From contig JAITDY010000011.1 of the NCBI GenBank assembly GCA_031282325.1, positions 1 through 10,775 on the forward strand: DNA of 10,775 bases, in the 5' to 3' direction. Below are positions 1 through 6,844 of this stretch, piece by piece (the first letter of the stretch is position 1; each line of letters starts with the position of its first letter). The position numbers and the translations under genes were made by a program. This DNA comes from Lactobacillaceae bacterium. Its GTDB lineage: Bacteria; Bacillota; Bacilli; Lactobacillales; Lactobacillaceae. The notes under the pieces are model-generated. The model saw only the letters and a list, made by a program, of their open reading frames with translations, was not told the origin of the DNA and did not search any database.

Positions 1-1665
1 GGACATGTACATAGTTACAATAATCATCAAGGCGGAAACTATCAAAGAAATTGCGGCAATTGATGCTAATGCAATTGCCGCAACTGAAGTATATTTATTA
101 ACAGTATCTAAAATATTTCCAACTGTAATTGCGTAAAAATAATTTTTACCATCAATTTTAATATCATCAATTTTATTTGCTACTTTTTTAACATCATCAG
201 TACTCTTAGCATTAACACTGACAAACATTGGATCAGTAATAGCATCGTATTGTTTTAGCAAATCTCTAGCAGTTTTATAATTTAATGAAACTACATCCCC
301 AACCTGAGAACCATCAATTACTCCTCCGATTGTATATTCTTTATTTATCTGGACTGGCATTTTCTTTTCATTTAAATAAGTAAATGCAATAGTAATTTTT
401 TGATTTAAAGCTTTTTTTCCACTACCAAATAAGGTTTTTGCCTGACTAAGACCAATAAATGCTTCATTATCATTAGGTGTTTTTGTACCAAATTTTACTA
501 AACTAGGTGAAAAGGCTTTTGTCCAAGTTTGTAATTGCTGAAATTGAACATTTTTTTCATTAGAAGAACCAGAAATATTATTAAATTGATAACCCGGTTC
601 AACTGCATTTTGACCTTTAAGTTTTTTTATTTGGTCGATAGAATTTTGAGACATTAAGGCCGAAGTTGGATCATTCACTAGTTTTTGCGTTGCTTGTGCA
701 AATTCATCTTTACTAATCTTCTTCCCTTCCGGGTTCCTCATTACATTTACAGAAAGTGGATTAACCATAGAATTAATTTGATCTTGTATAAAGGCATTAA
801 TTCCATTGCCCAAACCTAAAAATAACATGACAGCAAATAAACCAATAGCTGTTCCTAGCATTATTAAAAAATTACGCCAAAAATGATAAGTGAGATGCTT
901 AAATGCATTTAAATAGCTAGTTGAGGCTGGCATTGTTTTTGATTCAAAATCTTGTTGTTTTTGATCTGGGCTAAAAGCTTTTTTTATTTTTTTATCACTA
1001 TCAATTTTACCTTCAGAAATATGAACAATCCTAGTTCCAAAATTTGCCACCTCCGATGAATGCGTGACAATTAAAACAAGTTTGCCTTGTTGAGCGATAT
1101 CTTGAAGCATTTTTAAAATTTCTTGAGTATTGACTCCATCTAATGCACCAGTCGGTTCATCGGCAATGATAATATCTGGATTGGACGATAAAGCACGCGC
1201 AATAGCAACACGCTGTTTTTGTCCACCGGAAATTTGGTTTGGATATTTTTTAATATGATCTTCCAAACCAACTTGTTTCAATAGTTCTGTGGCACGTTTA
1301 ACTTTTTGAGAATGATCTAAAGTCGTCATATCTAAAGACATCATGACATTTTCCAAAATATTTAAATGACTAATCAAATTAAATGATTGGAAAACAAAAC
1401 CGATTGTTTTACGACGATATTCATCCATTTGTTTTTCATTAAATAAACTAGTTGGTTTGTTGTCCAACAATACCTCGCCAGAATAATCATGGTCTAATCC
1501 GCCAATTATATTCAATAAAGTAGATTTTCCACCACCAGATTCACCTAATAAAGAAACTAATTCTCCTTTATCAAAGGAAGCACTTATTCCTTTTAAGACT
1601 TTGAATTTTTCTTTTTTATTAATTGTGTAGCTTTTTTCAATATTTCGTAACTCTAAATATGGCAT
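1..1665 (-). CDS. MacB-type ABC transporter, fused ATPase-permease (3' end outside window)
   Basis: The reading frame is open from the ATG at 1665 to the window edge (555 codons, no stop), so the C-terminus is missing. Residues 1-225 form an ABC ATPase: Walker A GESGGGKST (41-49), signature ISGGQKQR (145-152), Walker B IIIADE (165-170) and the H-loop His in VTHSS (202). A polar linker follows. A first membrane helix lies at about 264-287, then an extracytoplasmic MacB-PCD-like domain (about 290-515), then a second helix (about 527-553) at the edge. Two further helices would be expected beyond it. ATPase first and FtsX-like permease second is the MacB arrangement. Such proteins usually export peptides or drugs, or act in envelope stress; the substrate here is unknown. 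The start is supported by the Shine-Dalgarno AGAAGAGGA six bases upstream (minus strand, 1671-1679). Family assignment is firm; specificity is not. Confidence 0.93.
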   Translation of the reverse strand, partial: MPYLELRNIEKSYTINKKEKFKVLKGISASFDKGELVSLLGESGGGKSTLLNIIGGLDHDYSGEVLLDNKPTSLFNEKQMDEYRRKTIGFVFQSFNLISHLNILENVMMSLDMTTLDHSQKVKRATELLKQVGLEDHIKKYPNQISGGQKQRVAIARALSSNPDIIIADEPTGALDGVNTQEILKMLQDIAQQGKLVLIVTHSSEVANFGTRIVHISEGKIDSDKKIKKAFSPDQKQQDFESKTMPASTSYLNAFKHLTYHFWRNFLIMLGTAIGLFAVMLFLGLGNGINAFIQDQINSMVNPLSVNVMRNPEGKKISKDEFAQATQKLVNDPTSALMSQNSIDQIKKLKGQNAVEPGYQFNNISGSSNEKNVQFQQLQTWTKAFSPSLVKFGTKTPNDNEAFIGLSQAKTLFGSGKKALNQKITIAFTYLNEKKMPVQINKEYTIGGVIDGSQVGDVVSLNYKTARDLLKQYDAITDPMFVSVNAKSTDDVKKVANKIDDIKIDGKNYFYAITVGNILDTVNKYTSVAAIALASIAAISLIVSALMIIVTMYMS

Positions 1666-1688
1666 TTTAATCCTCTTCTAAAAACATA

Positions 1689-1698
1689 ATTATATAAT
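1689..1698. promoter_or_regulatory. Overlapping divergent -10 boxes in palindrome ATTATATAAT
   Basis: The 10-base perfect palindrome ATTATATAAT gives a consensus TATAAT on each strand (plus 1693-1698, minus 1694-1689). It lies between the divergent ABC transporter and HD-domain genes. On the minus strand it stands about 23 bases before the ABC start, leaving room for the Shine-Dalgarno. No good -35 box is visible in either direction, and the region is very AT-rich, so this is a tentative promoter call. Confidence 0.4.
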
Positions 1699-1741
1699 AT
1701 TAATTATTGAAAAATTAGACGAAATAAAAAAATACACCTAT

Positions 1742-2347
1742 TTGGCTTTAAACAATGATCATTCTGGTCACGGAATCGATCATGTCAATCGTGTGGTTTC
1801 ATTATCGAATAAAATTTTGGAAACCGAAAAAAGTGCAGATCCTTTTTTAGTAATTGCAACTGCATATTTACACGATACATATGACGATAAGTTATTTGAA
1901 GATCCAATTAGCGAAAAAAATAAACTAGAAAAATTTCTTACGAAAATCAATGTTGATTTTAATCCAATTTTTCATATTATCGATAATATGAGCTGGTCAC
2001 AAACAGTTAATCATTCTGCAAAACCTTTAGATATTAACGGACAAATTGTTCAAGATGCAGATCGACTAGAAGCATTGGGAGCTGTATCGATAATCAGAAC
2101 TTTTTTATATGGCGAATCACATGGAAGAATTATGTACGATCCTAACATTCCTCCTCGAATTTTAAATTCCAAAAATGATTACCGTGATTCAAAAAATCAA
2201 ACAACAATTAATCATTTTTATGAAAAGATATTTAAATTAAAAGATTATTTAAACACTGATTATGCTAAAAAAATTGGTAATGAACGCGATAAATTTACCC
2301 ACAATTTCATTCAAGAATTAATTGCTGAATTTAATTTAGAAAAATAA
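1742..2347 (+). CDS. HD-domain metal-dependent phosphohydrolase (YpgQ/YedJ-like)
   Basis: From the TTG at 1742 the protein is 201 aa. It shows the HD pattern of the YpgQ/YedJ group: GHGIDH (His14), AYLHD (His44-Asp45) and QDADRLEALGAVSIIRTF (105-122), with the family-like tail FLYGESHGRIMYDP. B. subtilis YpgQ is reported to be a metal-dependent nucleotide pyrophosphohydrolase; the substrate here is not known. The start is doubtful. The frame stays open upstream to a stop at 1679, and codons 1706-1741 (IEKLDEIKKYTY) look like the missing first helix of the family. That extension has no ATG, GTG or TTG, only ATT (1703, 1706) or ATA. Neither candidate has a Shine-Dalgarno. The gene may use ATT, or it may have lost its start codon. 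It converges with menE, leaving five bases between the stops. Confidence 0.85.
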   Translation: MALNNDHSGHGIDHVNRVVSLSNKILETEKSADPFLVIATAYLHDTYDDKLFEDPISEKNKLEKFLTKINVDFNPIFHIIDNMSWSQTVNHSAKPLDINGQIVQDADRLEALGAVSIIRTFLYGESHGRIMYDPNIPPRILNSKNDYRDSKNQTTINHFYEKIFKLKDYLNTDYAKKIGNERDKFTHNFIQELIAEFNLEK

Positions 2348-2377
2348 ACAAATTAGTAATTTTCAATTAATTTGTTT
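2346..2377. terminator. Candidate bidirectional terminator between HD gene and menE
   Basis: Arms AAACAAATTA (2346-2355) and TAATTTGTTT (2368-2377) pair perfectly over 10 bp, with a 12-base loop. T-rich sequence follows on both strands (CTTTGTATTTTT after it on plus; TTTATTTTTC on minus). It overlaps the stop codons of both convergent genes. The stem is AT-rich, so strength is uncertain. Confidence 0.5.
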
Positions 2378-3753
2378 CTTTGTATTTTTCCACTGGCTGT
2401 TCTAGGAAAATCCTTAACCTTAATATATTTATTAGGCACTTTATAATGGGCTAAATGTTTTCTTCCAAATTCTCTTAACTGCTCAAAGTCAACATCTCCA
2501 ATAACAAAAGCAATTGGAATTTGTCCCCACTTTTCATCAGGAATACCAACAACCACTATATCTATAACTCCATTATATTTACGCAATACATCTTCAATTT
2601 CTACAGGAAAAATGTTTTCTCCACCAGAATTAATCATGTCTCCTAAACGACCTTTAACATATAAAAACCCTTCTTCATCTAAGTAGCCCAAATCCCCTGT
2701 ATCAAACCAGCCCTCTGAATCAATATCTTTTTCCAATTTTCCGGGTAAATTTAAATAGCCGGGTGTTAATGTTGGCGATTTAATTAAAATATTTCCAAAT
2801 TTATCATTTTCTTTGATTTTTTTAATTTTTAATTGAACAGTATTTAAAGGTTTTCCTGATGATCCAATATGATACGGCGCTGTTTGGCTATCTAGGGCTA
2901 CTATTTGTGAGGCCGTTTCCGTCATTCCGTAAGATTGGACAACATTGATATTTTTTTGTTGTGTCACTTTTAAAGTTTCTACATCGATTGGTCCTCCGCC
3001 CAATAAAACGACTTTAAAAGATGAATTATATTTTCGTGCGCCCAAATCAACTAAAAGTTGTTTTAGCATTACTGGTACAACTGAAATTACTGTAGCTGGT
3101 CCAGAAACTAGTTCTTTATTAACTTCTTTAGCATCAAATTTTTCATATAAACTAACAGCCATTCCTTAAAAAAGGCTTTTCATAATTGTCGAAAAGCCAC
3201 TAATATGGAAAATCGGAGATACTAAGAGCCAGACATCGTCTTTTGTAGTATTTAAATTTTTTTGAGAATTTAAAGCCGATTCATAATGATTAATATTACT
3301 CTGCATTACACCTTTGGGTTTACCAGTTGTACCAGATGTATACATAATGGAAGTTATTTCAGCTGGACCCTTATAAAAATTATCCTGAAGTACTTGGGGA
3401 ATATTTTTGAAAGATAAAACGTTGCCTTTTAGACCATCATCGTAAAAATTATTATCTATTAAAATTAATTCTGGATTTGAATCTTCAATTTGATAATTTA
3501 ATTCATCGATTGAAAGACGTCGATTCAAAAAAACAATTTCGGTTCCATTATAAATTAAGGCTAAAATAATCTTGTATGCTTCTATATTATTAGTTGTGAT
3601 TAAGGCAACCCTTTTATATTGGTCACCAATCCTTCTGGCCATTTTTCTAGTTTGTTCTTCTAATTGTTTCCATGTTAAAAATTCTGAATTAAAATAAAGT
3701 GCGGGTTTATCTGGCCATTGTTGTGCATGTTTAATTAAAAGATTTTCAATCAT
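2353..3753 (-). pseudogene. menE: o-succinylbenzoate-CoA ligase MenE, interrupted by an in-frame TAA
   Basis: MenE is an adenylate-forming (ANL) ligase that turns o-succinylbenzoate into its CoA ester in menaquinone/DHNA synthesis. Translated through, the frame is 466 codons, normal for MenE. The first 195 residues hold the P-loop YTSGTTGKPKGV (138-149) and PIFHISGFS (180-188). A TAA at 3168-3166 follows Phe195. After one Gly codon the same frame continues from an ATG at 3162 for 269 residues with YGMTET, GWFDTGDLGY, the hinge GRLGD and the catalytic lysine in SGKIQR (about residue 456 of the whole). Both halves are in the same frame, so this is one nonsense codon, not a frameshift. The position follows SLF and precedes GM, where a tyrosine (TAT/TAC) seems likely; that is recollection of the family, not alignment. 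The ATG is shared with the menB stop as TAATG, implying coupled translation. It may be a recent pseudogene, a base-call error, a readthrough site, or a split gene made by re-initiation three bases past the stop. Confidence 0.85.
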
Positions 3754-4580
3754 TATGGCAATCTCTTGAATTTATCAAAATTAGGTTGACGCTTTTCTTT
3801 ATATGCGTCACGGCCCTCTTTTCCTTCCTCACTTTTATAAAAAAGCATTGTGGCATCACCTGCTAGTTGTTGCAATCCTGCTAATCCATCAGTATCAGCA
3901 TTCATAGCAGCTTTAATGAAACGAATAGCGGTGGGAGATTTAGTTAATAATTTGTCTGCCCAATTTAGAGTTTCTTCCTCAATTTTTCCAAGTGGAACAA
4001 CTTGATTAATCCAATTCATAGATAATGCTTCTTGAGCAGTATAAAATTCATTTAAAAACCAAACTTCTTTAGCTCTTTTATGTCCAATAACCCTTGCTAA
4101 ATATCCGGAACCATATCCAGCATCGAAACTACCAACGATTGGTCCAGTTTGACCGAATTTAGCGTTATCAGCTGCAATAGTTAAATCAGCAACAAGTTGG
4201 AGTACATTGCCCCCACCTACAGACCAACCCTTAACCATTGCGATTACCGGTTTTGGTACAACACGAATTAATCTTTGCAAATCCAATACATTTAAACGAG
4301 CAATATTGTCATCGCCGACATAACCACCATCTCCACGCACACTCTGATCTCCTCCAGACGAAAAAGCAAGTTCCCCAGCACCGGTCATTATAATAACCCC
4401 GACATTTGCGTCGTCACGCGCAATTGTAAAGGCATCTATCATCTCTTCAATTGTTTTTGGAGTAAAAGCATTCCTTTTTTCAGGTCGATTAATAGTAATT
4501 TTTACTACCTTATTTTCTCTGGTACTTTCGCTTTCAAAAATAATTTCATCGTATTGTTTTATTGTTTTCCATTTAGACAT
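3753..4580 (-). CDS. menB: 1,4-dihydroxy-2-naphthoyl-CoA synthase MenB
   Basis: MenB is a crotonase-fold enzyme that closes the ring of o-succinylbenzoyl-CoA to give DHNA-CoA. The 275 aa length is typical. Visible motifs are NRPEKRNAF (31-39), the oxyanion-hole region SGGDQ (75-79), GWSVGGGNVLQ (118-128), FGQTGP (142-147), SFDAGYGSGYLAR (151-163) and the C-terminal YKEKRQPNFDKF. The glycine in QTGP, where some MenBs carry Asp, is typical of the bicarbonate-dependent class as in E. coli. GGGN.LQ replaces the more usual GGGH.LH. It is the first gene of a menB-menE unit, with a one-base overlap at TAATG. The ATG is preceded by no Shine-Dalgarno; a consensus TATAAT ends exactly six bases before it, so the transcript may be leaderless. 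It is divergent from the menI-like gene. With menE interrupted, its substrate supply is in doubt. Confidence 0.95.
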   Translation of the reverse strand: MSKWKTIKQYDEIIFESESTRENKVVKITINRPEKRNAFTPKTIEEMIDAFTIARDDANVGVIIMTGAGELAFSSGGDQSVRGDGGYVGDDNIARLNVLDLQRLIRVVPKPVIAMVKGWSVGGGNVLQLVADLTIAADNAKFGQTGPIVGSFDAGYGSGYLARVIGHKRAKEVWFLNEFYTAQEALSMNWINQVVPLGKIEEETLNWADKLLTKSPTAIRFIKAAMNADTDGLAGLQQLAGDATMLFYKSEEGKEGRDAYKEKRQPNFDKFKRLP

Positions 4581-4586
4581 AATTTA

Positions 4587-4592
4587 ATTATA
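4587..4592 (-). promoter_or_regulatory. Candidate menB -10 box, six bases before ATG
   Basis: On the minus strand the order is TATAAT, six bases (TAAATT), then the menB ATG at 4580. A transcript starting at the usual distance would begin at or next to the A of the ATG. No Shine-Dalgarno lies between. A poor -35 (TTAAAC) is about 15-16 bases upstream. Confidence 0.45.
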
Positions 4593-4620
4593 TATATTTA
4601 AAAATCTGTTTAATGACATA

Positions 4621-4626
4621 TATAAT
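4621..4626 (+). promoter_or_regulatory. Candidate menI -10 box, six bases before ATG
   Basis: TATAAT at 4621-4626 is followed by six bases (ATTTTT) and the ATG at 4633. This is the same geometry as the divergent menB promoter. No Shine-Dalgarno is present and no clear -35 is seen (TTTAAA at 4597-4602 is the best). Confidence 0.45.
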
Positions 4627-4632
4627 ATTTTT

Positions 4633-5013
4633 ATGACTATATTAGATTTATTAAAAATAGAAGAAGTTATTTCTAATCAAAACACCGTAATTTTAAAAAT
4701 GCCAATCACGGAAAATATTATTCAACCTTTTAAAATTGTTCATGGTGGGGTTAATGCTATCATCAGCGAAACGGCTGCCAGTATTGCCGGAAATCACAAT
4801 TTAGATGATTCTAAATACGCAGTGGGATTAAGTATTAATACTAATCACCTACGTCCTGTTCTACTTAATTCTGGAAAGTTTTTATTTGCAAAGGCTACCC
4901 CGATTCACATCGGGAAAAATATTCAAACTTGGAATGTTATTACTTATGTTGACGACAACCAAAATAAAATAACTTCTAATTCAATTGCTACTCTTTCTGT
5001 TATAAATAAGTAG
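4633..5013 (+). CDS. menI: Hot-dog fold thioesterase, probable DHNA-CoA thioesterase MenI
   Basis: This 126 aa protein is a single hot-dog domain of the PaaI/YdiI type. The motif HGGVNAIISETAAS (37-50) holds the conserved HGG and the glutamate (Glu46) that matches the catalytic Glu of E. coli YdiI/MenI. GLSINTNHLRP (65-75) and IHIGKNIQTWNV (91-102) resemble the GLEINANH and LHLG regions of the same family. MenI releases 1,4-dihydroxy-2-naphthoate from DHNA-CoA, the step after MenB. Its position, divergent from menB-menE with 52 bases between, supports that role over a general PaaI thioesterase, but the substrate is inferred from context. The ATG has no Shine-Dalgarno and sits six bases after a TATAAT. 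The downstream membrane gene begins 32 bases after its stop and is probably co-transcribed. Confidence 0.82.
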   Translation: MTILDLLKIEEVISNQNTVILKMPITENIIQPFKIVHGGVNAIISETAASIAGNHNLDDSKYAVGLSINTNHLRPVLLNSGKFLFAKATPIHIGKNIQTWNVITYVDDNQNKITSNSIATLSVINK

Positions 5014-5045
5014 TCAATAAAAAATTCAAATCTTAGGAGATAATT

Positions 5046-6035
5046 ATGTTTTTAATTTATGTATTAATCGGGGTGGGAGTTGGTTTGATGTTGGCTAATC
5101 AAAAGCCGATTAACAACGCTGTCCGTCAGGTTATTAAATCGCCATTCCAAGCTACTTTTATAAGTTTTTTAATTAGTAGCTTAATAACTGGAATCGTAGC
5201 CCTGTTTAGCGGAACTCATTTGTTCCCCACTTTTCGTTTTATTTTTAATAATCCGTGGTGGCTATATTTGGGTGGTGTTGTAGCAGCTATCTATATCGCA
5301 AGCAATATTATCTTATTTCCTAAAATTGGAGTTGTTGAAACAGTCGTAATTCCTTCATTGGGACAAATTATTTTTGGAGTTTTGTTAAGCCAAATTTCTG
5401 CTTCTGGCATTTTTGGACATAAAGGTTTTTTTGAATTCGTAAAACCAATTGCCTTAGATTGGAAAATTATACTCGGATCGTTGCTGGGGTTAATTGGAAT
5501 TTATATCACATCAGTTATTGCAAGCAATAAAAACAGTAAAGAAATGAAAATCATTGTTCATGCTATAGGCGGAACAGCTACTGGTGGAGAACTATTAGCT
5601 TGGAGAATCTGGGCTTTTATTGTTGGCGGATTGACATCTATCCAACAAGTAATCAATGGTGCTTTAGGCAAATATTTAAATTCATCCCCGCAAGCCGCCT
5701 TTCTAATATTCTTCATTGGTTTAGTCATCGTAGCTTTAGTAGCATTAATTAAAGACAAATCAATTATTCCACTAAATAAAATAAGAGAAATACCTTGGTG
5801 GGGATGGTTAGGCGGTGGCTTTGGCGCCTTAGTAGGGATTGGTAGAGTGATGATCGTCCCGGAATTAGGACCAGCTCAAACAGCTATGATTGTTTTATTT
5901 GGTTCAATTTTAGGTTCACTATTCGTACAGCAATTAGGTTGGTGGCGTACTAAAAAAGCCAATATTCACCCTTGGCAAATTATTGGCCTAATTGTTATGC
6001 TAATTGGAATTGCTTTAATTAATAACTTATTTTAG
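5046..6035 (+). CDS. Duplicated YdcZ/DUF606-type DMT membrane protein
   Basis: The 329 aa product is nearly all hydrophobic, with about ten membrane helices. It consists of two homologous halves of the YdcZ (DUF606) family joined in one chain. Residues 1-158 contain ANQKPINNAV, SPFQATFISF, NPWWLYLGG and LFPKIGVVET. Residues 187-329 repeat these as IQQVINGALG, SPQAAFLIFF, IPWWGWLGG and IVPELGPAQT. Many family members are single-domain proteins working as pairs. Members belong to the drug/metabolite transporter superfamily, and their substrates are mostly unknown. The start is well supported by AGGAG about eight bases upstream (5035-5039). The gene follows menI by 32 bases, so transport of a quinone precursor or DHNA is possible but is inference from position only. 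It converges with nagB. Confidence 0.87.
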   Translation: MFLIYVLIGVGVGLMLANQKPINNAVRQVIKSPFQATFISFLISSLITGIVALFSGTHLFPTFRFIFNNPWWLYLGGVVAAIYIASNIILFPKIGVVETVVIPSLGQIIFGVLLSQISASGIFGHKGFFEFVKPIALDWKIILGSLLGLIGIYITSVIASNKNSKEMKIIVHAIGGTATGGELLAWRIWAFIVGGLTSIQQVINGALGKYLNSSPQAAFLIFFIGLVIVALVALIKDKSIIPLNKIREIPWWGWLGGGFGALVGIGRVMIVPELGPAQTAMIVLFGSILGSLFVQQLGWWRTKKANIHPWQIIGLIVMLIGIALINNLF

Positions 6036-6053
6036 AACACTAAAATTAAAGCA
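6011..6053. terminator. Convergent-end hairpins, possible bidirectional terminator
   Basis: An inner perfect hairpin, ATTTTAG-AACA-CTAAAAT (6029-6046), overlaps the stop of the membrane gene. It is flanked by a second perfect pair, TGCTTTAATT (6011-6020) and AATTAAAGCA (6044-6053). The two overlap by three bases at the right arm, so they compete rather than stack fully. No clean T-tract follows, so termination is only a suggestion from the position between convergent genes. Confidence 0.4.
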
Positions 6054-6747
6054 ATGATGCTGCTTTTTCATCTAAAATAAAAATTACATTTTCATGTTCT
6101 TGCAAAATACTTGCAGGAACATTTTTGTTAATTGGTTTTTTTATTGCATTAAACACTGCTTCCGCCTTATTTTGCCCGTAAGCAATTAATAATATTTTTT
6201 TTGCCTTCATAATTGTAAAAAGCCCCATTGTTAAAGCTTGCTTAGGTACTTGACTTTTATCGGTAAAAAAACGTGAATTCGCAACGATGGTTGATTCGGT
6301 TAAATCTACTACATGTGTTTTGGAATTAAAATCAGTTCCGGGTTCATTAAAAGCTATATGTCCATTGTTGCCTAATCCTAGAATTTGTAAGTCTATTGAA
6401 TTATTTTTTATGATATTTTCATATCTAATTATTTCTTGATCTAAGTCTTTCGCTGTTCCATTTTCGATATAGGATTTTTTAAAAGGTTTTTGATTAAATA
6501 AATTTTTTTGCATAAAATATGCATAGCTTTGCTCGTGATTAGCATCTAAGCCAACATATTCATCTAAATTAATTGATATTTTGTCAGAAAAATCTAAATC
6601 ACTTTCAATTATTTTTTTATATAAGCCTAACGGCGTACTTCCAGTTGCTAGCCCAAACACATTAGCCTGTTTTTGATATTCGTCTTTAAAAACTTCAAAA
6701 GCAGCTTGATCGCCTTCTAGATTATCCTTAACTATTTTTATTTCCAT
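6046..6747 (-). CDS. nagB: Glucosamine-6-phosphate deaminase NagB
   Basis: NagB converts glucosamine 6-phosphate to fructose 6-phosphate and ammonia in the cytoplasm, linking amino-sugar use and cell-wall precursors to glycolysis. The 233 aa protein shows the phosphate loop GLATGSTPLGLY (32-43), LDEYVGL (61-67; Asp62 is the proton-transfer residue by analogy), and GLGNNGHIAFNEPG (124-137) with the catalytic His130 and Glu135. E. coli has Asp where this protein has the second Asn of GNNGH; Asn there is usual for the short Bacillus-type enzymes, which also lack the longer allosteric C-terminus of E. coli (266 aa). The gene stands alone, divergent from the Mn transporter operon and convergent with the YdcZ-type gene. 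Only GG lies just before the ATG, too close for a normal Shine-Dalgarno; a TAATAT ends six bases before it. Confidence 0.95.
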   Translation of the reverse strand: MEIKIVKDNLEGDQAAFEVFKDEYQKQANVFGLATGSTPLGLYKKIIESDLDFSDKISINLDEYVGLDANHEQSYAYFMQKNLFNQKPFKKSYIENGTAKDLDQEIIRYENIIKNNSIDLQILGLGNNGHIAFNEPGTDFNSKTHVVDLTESTIVANSRFFTDKSQVPKQALTMGLFTIMKAKKILLIAYGQNKAEAVFNAIKKPINKNVPASILQEHENVIFILDEKAASLL

Positions 6748-6753
6748 ACCTAT

Positions 6754-6759
6754 ATATTA
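6754..6759 (-). promoter_or_regulatory. Candidate nagB -10 box, six bases before ATG
   Basis: On the minus strand TAATAT is followed by ATAGGT and the nagB ATG at 6747. The spacing equals that at menB and menI. A competing -10, TATAAC (6768-6763), would give a short leader without a standard Shine-Dalgarno. The region is AT-rich, so chance matches are likely. Confidence 0.3.
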
Positions 6760-6803
6760 CTGTTATATAGACAAAAAACGTATGAAAATAATTAATTTTG
6801 TAT

Positions 6804-6833
6804 TTTTCAACTTAATATGTATATTAATATAAG
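6804..6833 (+). promoter_or_regulatory. Mn transporter promoter with palindromic operator in the spacer
   Basis: TTTTCA (6804-6809) and TATAAG (6828-6833) form a -35/-10 pair with an 18-base spacer. A perfect inverted repeat, TTAATAT-GT-ATATTAA (6812-6827), fills the spacer. A second pair, AACTTA (6809-6814) and TAAGTT (6830-6835), surrounds it but is not concentric. Mn/Zn importers in Gram-positives are usually repressed by a DtxR-family (MntR/ScaR/SloR) or AdcR-type regulator bound at the promoter. The regulator here is not identified. The predicted transcript would start only about five bases before the ATG. Confidence 0.42.
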
Positions 6834-6844
6834 TTTAAAAAATT

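Noticed and set aside
2945..3169. 74-codon open frame on the plus strand opposite menE
   Set aside because: It lies fully antisense to well-supported menE coding sequence, has no recognisable domain and no Shine-Dalgarno.
3160..3175. Poly-T slippage frameshift as the cause of the menE break
   Set aside because: Codon counting shows the upstream and downstream pieces share one frame; an indel in the T-run would put them in different frames.
5558..5758. 66-codon minus-strand frame inside the YdcZ-type gene
   Set aside because: Composition is that of an antisense shadow of a membrane-protein gene; no family features.
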